Positions 46,691-52,827 of a stretch of 52,827 bases of DNA are shown here, one piece after another (position 1 is the stretch's first letter; each line of letters begins with the position of its first letter). Below the pieces are notes generated by a model, which saw only the letters and a list, made by a program, of their open reading frames with translations, did no database searches and had not been told where the DNA came from. A program made the position numbers and the translations under genes. The stretch is from positions 1-52,827 of the forward strand of contig JAGGZW010000095.1 of the NCBI GenBank assembly GCA_021161825.1. The letters run 5' to 3'. The DNA comes from Thermoproteales archaeon. GTDB lineage: Archaea > Thermoproteota > Thermoprotei > Thermofilales > B69-G16.

Positions 46691-47587
46691 TCACCAGCTT
46701 ATATGTGCATTAAAATATTTAAGATACCCTTCCTCCGTACAGTTCGAATAGGTAATATAGAAATTTAGAGTAGGAAATAACAAATAATGGATTTTTGCTA
46801 AATTCTCTTTAGCGTATAGATCAATTATTTTCAAGTTAAGCAGACACTTTAGCATCTCCCCTTTGCGCTCACAAGATACCGTATATTCTATTTTAACATT
46901 ATATTTTTTATAGATACAGATAATACTTTCCAAAAAGTTTTGCAACGTTGTACTGCAATTTAAGTTAAAACTTTTTCCATCAAGCCTGCTCGCTATTTCT
47001 TTGCCTATGCTGTAAATTTTGAAATAACATAAAGGTATGCATACAACTAAAGAGCTATTTCTTTGATAGCTTATTTCATGATTATTGTTGTCGTACTTGT
47101 ATTTTACACTGGCAAGACAGCAAACGGAACAGGACCTTGCAACATCATTTTTTATACTGTCCAATAGGAGAAAAATGTCGATTCTATTAAAATTCACATA
47201 CCTATACTCAGTTACTATTAATTTAGAGCAAAGTATTCTGATAGTTTCATTATCAGTTAACAAATATCTCCTTACAACTTGATCGTTTAAAATAATATCT
47301 AGTAGTTCAAAATATCGCTTATTCAGAATTTTTTCAATTTTGTTTTTAGGTAGTGCATTCGTAGCAGCAGTACTCATAACATCTGTAAAGACTTCGCTTA
47401 TCGCATTTCTTATAATATATTCTATATTTTTACATTTTCTATCTACGATCTTCAACAGCAAAACTTTTTCTTCCGTTTCGATATAAAATGATAATATCTC
47501 CAAATAAGCATATATCAGTGACACTATCAAAATGCTTATCAGTAGAACAGACACTGAGACAATAAATGCATTTTTATTCATGACCAT
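46691..47587 (-). CDS. Secreted or pilus-associated protein, Cys-rich
   Basis: 298 aa. After MVMNKNAF comes one N-terminal hydrophobic helix (about 8-33), then a large presumably extracytoplasmic domain with about 12 cysteines, including SCSVCC and VCIPLCYF, which could form disulfides. No other membrane segment. I do not recognise the domain. The short leader resembles minor pilins without a clear prepilin peptidase site. It overlaps the previous gene by 14 nt and the next gene's GTG by 4 nt. Candidate minor pilin or tip adhesin. Confidence 0.6.
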   Translation of the reverse strand: MVMNKNAFIVSVSVLLISILIVSLIYAYLEILSFYIETEEKVLLLKIVDRKCKNIEYIIRNAISEVFTDVMSTAATNALPKNKIEKILNKRYFELLDIILNDQVVRRYLLTDNETIRILCSKLIVTEYRYVNFNRIDIFLLLDSIKNDVARSCSVCCLASVKYKYDNNNHEISYQRNSSLVVCIPLCYFKIYSIGKEIASRLDGKSFNLNCSTTLQNFLESIICIYKKYNVKIEYTVSCERKGEMLKCLLNLKIIDLYAKENLAKIHYLLFPTLNFYITYSNCTEEGYLKYFNAHISW

Positions 47588-47924
47588 ACACCACGCTTAC
47601 CTTGACTATTTTTATTTTCCCATCATCAAACAAAAGCAAGTAGTTTTCGTAAACAAAACTTAATTCCTCTTCATTAACTGTTAGGAATTTGCAGGTTACT
47701 GCTTCAGAAGTATTCCATACACAGTCAAAATTTTCTAAGCGCATCTTATTCTCGAAAGTCTTTTGCAATAACTCTTTCATAACAGTCTCGCTTAATAATT
47801 CACGTTTCAGCAAGTCTTCGATAGCCATAAGCTGTCTAGTTTTTACTTCTGAATAAAATATAACAAGCAGTAAAGAAAAAGAACAAAACATCGCAAAAAC
47901 CATATCTACTAAATAAGCTCTCAT
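47574..47924 (-). CDS. Small N-terminally anchored protein (minor pilin-like)
   Basis: 116 aa with a hydrophobic N-terminus from residue 4 (YLVDMVFAMFCSFSLLLVIF), then an acidic, partly beta domain. This is the pattern of archaeal minor pilins that have only a very short leader. ATGA overlap with the previous gene indicates translational coupling. No domain recognised. Confidence 0.6.
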   Translation of the reverse strand: MRAYLVDMVFAMFCSFSLLLVIFYSEVKTRQLMAIEDLLKRELLSETVMKELLQKTFENKMRLENFDCVWNTSEAVTCKFLTVNEEELSFVYENYLLLFDDGKIKIVKVSVVYGHE

Positions 47925-48106
47925 GGCTTACTCACTAAAATTCTTTCAATGACTCGACTTATCATAACATTAGTTAAATTCCATGCAGTAATAATTAGCA
48001 CGGAAAGTATCATGAACAATATCAATATGATAGCAATTGCTATCGTAGATCCCCTGTTAGTTCTTCGGCATAATATTGACAATTCCACTTCTTTTCTCGA
48101 TGACAT
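47921..48106 (-). CDS. Small pilin-like protein with RG-type leader
   Basis: About 61 aa from the Met at 48106 (an earlier in-frame start at 48157 would overlap the previous gene by 101 nt). A basic leader ends CRRTNRG, then STIAIAIILILFMILSVLII, a typical prepilin peptidase site followed by a hydrophobic helix, but without Glu5. Almost no soluble domain follows. Still overlaps the previous gene by 50 nt. Confidence 0.55.
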   Translation of the reverse strand: MSSRKEVELSILCRRTNRGSTIAIAIILILFMILSVLIITAWNLTNVMISRVIERILVSKP

Positions 48107-48380
48107 ATTCTTCACCCAGTTCAAAGTTGCTGGAGCCCCAGCCACAAAAACTTTCAATATTCAAGAAACATTCTTCGATAGAGGGGAGCTTGACGTAAAG
48201 CCTGCCTCCTTCTGGCATTTCTTCAGCTGCATGACAAAGAATATTCTCCAATAGTATTCGCGGATAAACTATTGCCAGTTTTTCAGCTTCATGGCAAAAC
48301 TTAACAGTGATAATCAGCAGAAACATAAATAAAACGGACCATATCACTACTCCAAAATATTCCTCAACAATTTTGCTCAT
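48057..48380 (-). CDS. Small membrane-anchored protein (pilin/TadE-like)
   Basis: 107 aa: short acidic start (MSKIVEEYF), one hydrophobic helix (about 9-27), then a soluble domain with four cysteines and a CGWGSSNFELGEEYV segment. The acidic residues right before the helix and its place in the operon suggest a minor pilin of the TadE/TadG sort, without proof of homology. Confidence 0.55.
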   Translation of the reverse strand: MSKIVEEYFGVVIWSVLFMFLLIITVKFCHEAEKLAIVYPRILLENILCHAAEEMPEGGRLYVKLPSIEECFLNIESFCGWGSSNFELGEEYVIEKRSGIVNIMPKN

Positions 48381-48562
48381 GGAATTTTCACCTGACTTAT
48401 TTTAAGTATCAAAAAAATGAACTCAAGAAGATGTATCACGTATATAGGCAACGTAGCAACTAACACAATATAAGACAAAACTTCAACAACTTGTTCTTCT
48501 ATTATCCTTTTCATGTCATAAATAATGAGCATAGAAACATATAAGGGAAATATACGCACCAT
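48377..48562 (-). CDS. Small membrane protein, 61 aa
   Basis: Two hydrophobic stretches, the second long (VLSYIVLVATLPIYVIHLLEFIFLILK), separated by KRIIEEQVVE. Unrecognised. A later start at Met17 (48514) would leave one membrane helix preceded by an EEQ-type acidic leader. Overlaps the next gene by 4 nt. Confidence 0.5.
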   Translation of the reverse strand: MVRIFPLYVSMLIIYDMKRIIEEQVVEVLSYIVLVATLPIYVIHLLEFIFLILKISQVKIP

Positions 48563-48626
48563 AAATTAAGTTAATAAACTACAAACTCTTATACGTTCGA
48601 ACTAAACTTTTTAAAACTTCAATTTT

Positions 48627-49856
48627 TTAGATCTTCCTCGTCACAAATTCTAGACAAAACATCGTCAAGAAAGCAAATATGATGTTTATTACCATATATT
48701 TCATCATATCACTTTTCCCATAGGAGATGCTGATTTTATATGAAAAGATAATTTGGAAGTATTGGAAAATAACAATAAAGAAAATTATGTCAAATCCCCT
48801 ATTTTCGAATATGGATGCTAAGGATAGTATTATTGACACAACCAATGAAGATATGCATTGTATAATTTTTGACCTGAACTCTAAAATTTTAATTTTGTGA
48901 CAAAAATTCGCTATAAGAGTTCTGCTATTACGAAACATGGTAAAGACTGTCTCAATATTATATTCAACCTCTTCTAGGTCTGCGTTGCTATAAATCATAC
49001 TTAAACCTTTCATAATGTTATTATCCGATTTAAGCCCATGTCTTTTTAAAAATATCCAGTTCGCTGCCTCTTTTTTGGCATAATTCTTTTCCTTCAAGTA
49101 AACTTTAACAAATTCTCGGGTTGCATATTCAAGATTAAATCCTTTTTTTATGTATTTCATTAGCCATGAAAGTAGAGATTCTAAGTGCTTGCTGGTATCT
49201 AGCAACTCTTTGCATAAATCTTTTTCATTCATATTTTTTGTCCAAAAGTAATACGTAATAAACATTGAGGAAACTATAACTGCCAAAATTTTACCGATAA
49301 ACATGCCCTGATAAAGCAAAGCAAGACAGAATCCGCTTATTACCGAAAGTAATAGACCCGGAATTGCAATATTTACTTCTAAGACATTATAGCGAAAAGA
49401 TGGTATAAAATTGTATAGGATCATTAAGGATATAGCCATAAAGAGAGAGCCTTCAAAAAAATTTATCATATTGAAGAAAACCGCCAAAGCGATTATGGTT
49501 GGAATAAACGATTTTATTCCAATAATTATTGTTAGCTTATCCTCAAGTTTCGCTATATTGCTTTCTAGTGTGATCTTGAACTTATTAAATAATCTTAAAG
49601 GAATTTTCTTGATTTCTCCTAGCGGAAACTCTAAGGATTCCAGAAGTAAAACTATTTTTCGATCATCTACAACATTATTCGTTCTTAACGTCTTTCTCTG
49701 ATGTCTGAGAGAAAAACTTAGTTTCAGTAAATCTTCCTTCCATAATTCCATCGCCAAATCTCTTATGGCGCGGCTTGCATTACATCCCCTTGACAAATAA
49801 AAAATAACGTAAAGAACGACTTCCTTAATAGACTCTAGAAAACTGAAAATTTTCAT
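48627..49856 (-). CDS. GspF/TadC-like pilus or secretion assembly membrane protein
   Basis: 409 aa with about six to eight hydrophobic segments in two groups (about 110-215 and 330-405), separated by a large cytoplasmic helical section with ELLDTSKHLESLLSWLMKYIKKGFNLEYA. That central region and repeated layout resemble type II secretion F domains of archaeal pilus systems. Overlaps the ATPase gene by 32 nt. Sequence identity to known families looks low, so the call rests on topology plus position beside the ATPase. Confidence 0.65.
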   Translation of the reverse strand: MKIFSFLESIKEVVLYVIFYLSRGCNASRAIRDLAMELWKEDLLKLSFSLRHQRKTLRTNNVVDDRKIVLLLESLEFPLGEIKKIPLRLFNKFKITLESNIAKLEDKLTIIIGIKSFIPTIIALAVFFNMINFFEGSLFMAISLMILYNFIPSFRYNVLEVNIAIPGLLLSVISGFCLALLYQGMFIGKILAVIVSSMFITYYFWTKNMNEKDLCKELLDTSKHLESLLSWLMKYIKKGFNLEYATREFVKVYLKEKNYAKKEAANWIFLKRHGLKSDNNIMKGLSMIYSNADLEEVEYNIETVFTMFRNSRTLIANFCHKIKILEFRSKIIQCISSLVVSIILSLASIFENRGFDIIFFIVIFQYFQIIFSYKISISYGKSDMMKYMVINIIFAFLTMFCLEFVTRKI

Positions 49857-51750
49857 TTATTAATTCCCCTATTTTCCTTAAAATTAGTTTGTGTGATTTA
49901 ATGTGATCATCAGCACTATATGCTTTAAATATCTCTTTTACCTTTTCTATTAAGAGAATTATCTTGTGCATCGGAATCTTGTTTTCCAGAGATAGTTTAT
50001 TAATTGTTGTTGATTTTTCGAGGGGGGTAACGCGTTTTAGGATATCATCCTTGTTTCTCGCATACGCAAGAGAAAACATAGTTAGGGGATTGCCGCAACT
50101 TTCAGATTTACTTTTTTCGTAAATGAAAGTTACCTTCTTTTTATCCTTTCTAAGAAGATCCCGTTTCATGAAAACTATAACATCGATACTTGACAATAAC
50201 GTCATAGGGATATCAAATATTTTTACAAATCTTAATACTAACTGCTCTAAATTTAGCGCATGAGTAGTTTGTATACATTTAATTCCTGCATTCATTGCTT
50301 GAAATGCAGCTATTACGTGCTCTCTATGTTGTAGCTCACCCATTATTACATAGTCTGGTTTCCTATGGAGTATTTTAATGGTTTCATCTATCTTGCTTGA
50401 TCTGCTATATTGACTTCTTTCTAATGAGCCTACGCGTAATCTGAGTTGATGGTAGCCTTTATCCAACTGTTTTATGGATTCTACTACATCTTCAATGTAG
50501 ATTTTTCTATATATTTTGGGAAGCATAATATCTATTGCATTGAGGAGTGTAGTTTTACCACTGCCCGGTTCTCCACTTATCAATATATTTAATCTGAAAA
50601 AGGCTGCGATGAAAAGAAAGGCTGCTGCCTCGGCAGACAATGTACCCAATTTTATGAGTTCAGGTATGGTAAATGCTTTTTTCCTATACTTTCTAACATC
50701 TATTGAAATGCCGTCAATTGCAACTGGAGGAGCATCAATAGATACTCTAACCTTGAACATCTTTGTTATATAATCAGTCTTTAGAGATGGTGAGGAAAAG
50801 GAAATAAAATTTCCTGTATCCATTTTTATATGTGTTAGAAAGACCTCTAATTCCTTTTTTGATAAAGCTATATTAGATCTACATCTTCCATAGATTTCAT
50901 GGTCAAGATATATGTTGGTGTTAGGAGCATCTTGGTAGAACTCTTGAACTCTATCGTCAAGCAAAAAAGGCATTATTCGGGTAACCTTCAGAGAACAAAA
51001 AGTCGAAAGATAAGCCAATTTTTTGATTTTTTCTGTAGAGAGCAGTGATAGAACATCAGGACAAAAATTCTCGGCCAAATAACGGAAGATTTCTAACCTA
51101 TGGTCAACTATTTCATCAAATTCTGAAACCGCAACTTCCTTTAGATAACGTCTCCTATCGTACTCGATCATAATATCACCTAGGCTTTTATAGCAAAAAA
51201 TCACGTCAACCAGATCTGTGAAAGGCTTCACGTAATATCTGTCTTCGTAGTCCGGCGATTCTGTTATTTTTATATTATAGCAATAAACATTGTAATTTCT
51301 CCTTACCTTGCGTCTTTTACCAATATTATCATTCTTAACACTCTCGAAAGCCCGATATTCCATGATCGTCAAGGCTTTTTGAAAAGACAACACTAGCTTC
51401 TGTATATGTTTAGGGAGAGCTTTTAATAAGCTACTTAGCTCAAAATTATTTTCTATCAACTCATTAAGAAAAAAATAGTTTCTATTATCGAAAATGGCTT
51501 CATGTCTCAAATTGTAAATGTATCGCGAGATAGGGATAACATAATTTTTTATTAAATTACTGTTAACTACTAACTTTTCTTTACCGTTTAATAAAAGAAT
51601 TACTCCTGAAATATTATCTGTGAAGGATTTCTTAAGAGAGAATATTCTAACCAGGAAATTATAGACGTTCTCACAGTTTTTATCGTAAATGAAACTTCCA
51701 GCTTTTTTAAAAGCTTCATCTTCTTCTTGTATAAAGATTGTACCAAGCAT
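49825..51750 (-). CDS. Type II/IV secretion system ATPase (GspE/VirB11/TadA-like)
   Basis: 641 aa. A long N-terminal region without clear motifs (about 330 residues), then the secretion ATPase core: Walker A GEPGSGKTT (393-401), Asp box IEDVVES (419-424), Walker B DYVIMGELQH (about 466-475) and His box TTHA (495-498). Most relatives read GE(V/I)RG after Walker B; here the arginine is glutamine. The protein powers assembly of a pilus or secretion filament. Five nt after the TFB gene. Confidence 0.88.
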   Translation of the reverse strand: MLGTIFIQEEDEAFKKAGSFIYDKNCENVYNFLVRIFSLKKSFTDNISGVILLLNGKEKLVVNSNLIKNYVIPISRYIYNLRHEAIFDNRNYFFLNELIENNFELSSLLKALPKHIQKLVLSFQKALTIMEYRAFESVKNDNIGKRRKVRRNYNVYCYNIKITESPDYEDRYYVKPFTDLVDVIFCYKSLGDIMIEYDRRRYLKEVAVSEFDEIVDHRLEIFRYLAENFCPDVLSLLSTEKIKKLAYLSTFCSLKVTRIMPFLLDDRVQEFYQDAPNTNIYLDHEIYGRCRSNIALSKKELEVFLTHIKMDTGNFISFSSPSLKTDYITKMFKVRVSIDAPPVAIDGISIDVRKYRKKAFTIPELIKLGTLSAEAAAFLFIAAFFRLNILISGEPGSGKTTLLNAIDIMLPKIYRKIYIEDVVESIKQLDKGYHQLRLRVGSLERSQYSRSSKIDETIKILHRKPDYVIMGELQHREHVIAAFQAMNAGIKCIQTTHALNLEQLVLRFVKIFDIPMTLLSSIDVIVFMKRDLLRKDKKKVTFIYEKSKSESCGNPLTMFSLAYARNKDDILKRVTPLEKSTTINKLSLENKIPMHKIILLIEKVKEIFKAYSADDHIKSHKLILRKIGELINENFQFSRVY

Positions 51751-51755
51751 AATCG

Positions 51756-52691
51756 TTAAGGTTCAAGCATTTTGTACACGAACTTAATATTGTTACGTAT
51801 CGCGCTGAGCGAGAAACCAAATTTTCTAGATAAATAACCTTGGCTAATTGTTCTATTTCCACAAACTTGTATGAATGCGATGTATATAAAAGCAAGGGCA
51901 AGAATGTGAGGATTTTTACCCTGAAGTCTTCGAAAATCTATCATATAAAGAAGTTTTCTCGCTTCTTTGAAAACTTCCTTTTCAAGCGTATAGATATTTT
52001 TTGCATTAATATTTCTTGTAAATAACCTATCGAGAAATATTTTTCTTAATATCAGTGATATGATCTTTTCAGTTCTATCTCTCACGCTCACAAGTCCGTA
52101 TATTCTTTCATGTTGTAACATAGCTATAGCCTCTAGCAAATTAGACCGCGTAACTCTATGGCCCAAACTCTGATATATTTCTAGGACTTTGTTTATAGTA
52201 ATGTTAAAACCATTAGCTCTGATAGCTGCTATGAGACATGCCGCCGAGAGCCTGTAATGGTTTATCTTTCCATAGTACCCAATGTCTCTAATCCTTTTTA
52301 GCATTTTAGTATAAAGAATATAGGCATGTTCCACCATGTAACGAGGGAGCCCTAATTTTTCCACGACAATGATGAGAGTCTTGTGTACTCTATATTGCAT
52401 CGACCTATCACCAGTTGCTTTAGAATACAAATTTAACTTGCTAATTCTTTTCAACTTCCTTAAAAATGCCGGTCTTACAGCTTCACAATTATGAGTAATC
52501 GATGGCGCCAAGAAAGTTCCCAACTCTAGTGGCTCTGGAACATACCCCCGCGTAAAAATTCTATTTTTGATAAAAGATTGTTTACTTAACAACAGGTTTT
52601 TATTATGAACTAAGCCACACCTGCTACAAACACTCTCTCCCTCGGGGTTTAGCACTAGTTCTCCTCCACATTCAATGCATCTACCAGGCAT
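51756..52691 (-). CDS. Divergent transcription factor B (TFB) paralogue
   Basis: 311 aa. N-terminal zinc ribbon CIEC...CSRCG (Cys5, 8, 22, 25), then a B-reader/linker region lacking the usual W-rich motif (NKNLLLSKQSFIKNRIFTRG instead), and two cyclin folds (about 95-200 and 215-310). The second ends SQGYLSRKFGFSLSAIRNNI, resembling the TFB recognition helix TQREIAEVAGVTEVTVRN. Probably not the housekeeping TFB. First gene of the pilus-like operon, 5 nt before the ATPase. Confidence 0.85.
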   Translation of the reverse strand: MPGRCIECGGELVLNPEGESVCSRCGLVHNKNLLLSKQSFIKNRIFTRGYVPEPLELGTFLAPSITHNCEAVRPAFLRKLKRISKLNLYSKATGDRSMQYRVHKTLIIVVEKLGLPRYMVEHAYILYTKMLKRIRDIGYYGKINHYRLSAACLIAAIRANGFNITINKVLEIYQSLGHRVTRSNLLEAIAMLQHERIYGLVSVRDRTEKIISLILRKIFLDRLFTRNINAKNIYTLEKEVFKEARKLLYMIDFRRLQGKNPHILALAFIYIAFIQVCGNRTISQGYLSRKFGFSLSAIRNNIKFVYKMLEP

Positions 52692-52717
52692 TTTATCGCC
52701 ATATTCTTCGCTTACGC

Positions 52718-52734
52718 ATTAGTTTTTAAATCAT
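52718..52734 (-). promoter_or_regulatory. Putative promoter of the TFB/pilus operon
   Basis: Minus-strand CATGATTTAAAAACTAATG contains the only TATA-like element between the TFB start and the right end. Initiation about 25 nt downstream would fall near 52700, giving a leader of about 10 nt. Confidence 0.5.
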
Positions 52735-52827
52735 GAAGGTAAGATCTTACCTCCCGGGGGGGGGGGGTCATTTTTGGGCCCCTTTAATTACGGATCGTTT
52801 ACTAATGATTTTTTATGAAAAAGCTTA
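52735..52827. other. Right-end non-coding sequence with an 11-G run
   Basis: No gene seen. It has a near-palindrome TAAGATCTTA flanked by GG and CC, then CCTCCC followed by 11 G, then a G/C-rich then AT-rich tail ending at a HindIII site. The long G run is foreign to the surrounding composition and may be an assembly or sequencing feature. Confidence 0.5.

Noticed and set aside
46407-49856. Identification of the terminal operon as an archaellum cluster
   Set aside because: No archaellin, FlaH/ArlH, FlaF/G-type or FlaJ-like sequence patterns were recognised, and the ATPase lacks an obvious FlaI-type N-terminal domain.
52821-52826. HindIII site at the right end as proof of a cloning junction
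   Set aside because: A six-base site occurs by chance in AT-rich DNA, and no vector-like sequence is present; the left end has no matching site.

Overview
The window is chromosomal DNA from an archaeon. The evidence is the 5' end of an archaeal 16S rRNA gene, an archaeal RNA polymerase (H, B, A', A'', D, N), TFE, TFS, TFB, Orc1/Cdc6, RFC, PCNA, GINS, PriSL, a histone, a thermosome and tetraether lipid synthase. Several traits point to a thermophilic TACK-lineage (Crenarchaeota-like) organism: unsplit rpoB with split rpoA, a fused gamma-alpha 2-oxoacid:ferredoxin oxidoreductase, a catalytically degenerate EndA subunit of the heterotetrameric type, and tRNA introns at non-canonical positions. 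A histone gene argues against Sulfolobales or Desulfurococcales. I cannot place it more precisely. The DNA is AT-rich, genes are densely packed, and many overlap by 1-50 nt.

Layout. 1-315: 16S rRNA (minus strand, running off the left edge), with a structured leader and promoter to about 546. 670-8286: minus-strand metabolic and core genes (KorAB, a degenerate TtuA/Ncs6 homologue, Tmk, UbiD, Spt5, SecE, ArgF), with one orphan gene on plus. 8287-9215: a gene-poor stretch holding an apparent relic of an ascorbate-type PTS (EIIC tail plus EIIB). 9216-19467: mixed small operons (OB-fold protein, phosphoribosyltransferase, EndA-like subunit, Lrp regulator, NusA-like KH protein, flippase-like membrane protein, tetraether synthase, half of a split ArcTGT, MBF1, HflX, Trm56, TFE). 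19691-21834: intron-containing tRNA-Val, then L18a/LX, prefoldin alpha, FtsY and RpoN. 21842-32649: one long minus-strand transcription/translation supercluster, rpoH-B-A1-A2-L30e-nusA-S12-rpoD-L18e-L13-S9. 32986-46406: replication and information block (intron-containing tRNA-Phe, Orc1, RFC, S7, S19e, PDCD5, L39e, L31e, aIF6, histone, Hsp20, GINS, PriS, PriL, PCNA, TFS, thermosome).

46407-52691 is the most unusual part. It is a compact minus-strand operon that starts with a divergent TFB-type transcription factor, then a VirB11/GspE/TadA-like secretion ATPase, a GspF/TadC-like polytopic membrane protein, and six small proteins with mostly single N-terminal hydrophobic segments. At least two of these carry class III (prepilin-type) signal features. 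It looks like a divergent archaeal type IV pilus or secretion filament with its own basal transcription factor.

Two themes link genes in the window. First, both tRNA genes carry short introns away from the usual 37/38 position, and the window encodes the non-catalytic subunit of the type of splicing endonuclease that tolerates such sites. Second, several proteins look like partial or catalytically altered versions of known enzymes: the TtuA homologue without its PP-loop, Tmk without its P-loop lysine, the C-terminal half of ArcTGT, and the PTS relic. Functions are assigned from motifs and remembered family sequence patterns; no database search was run.
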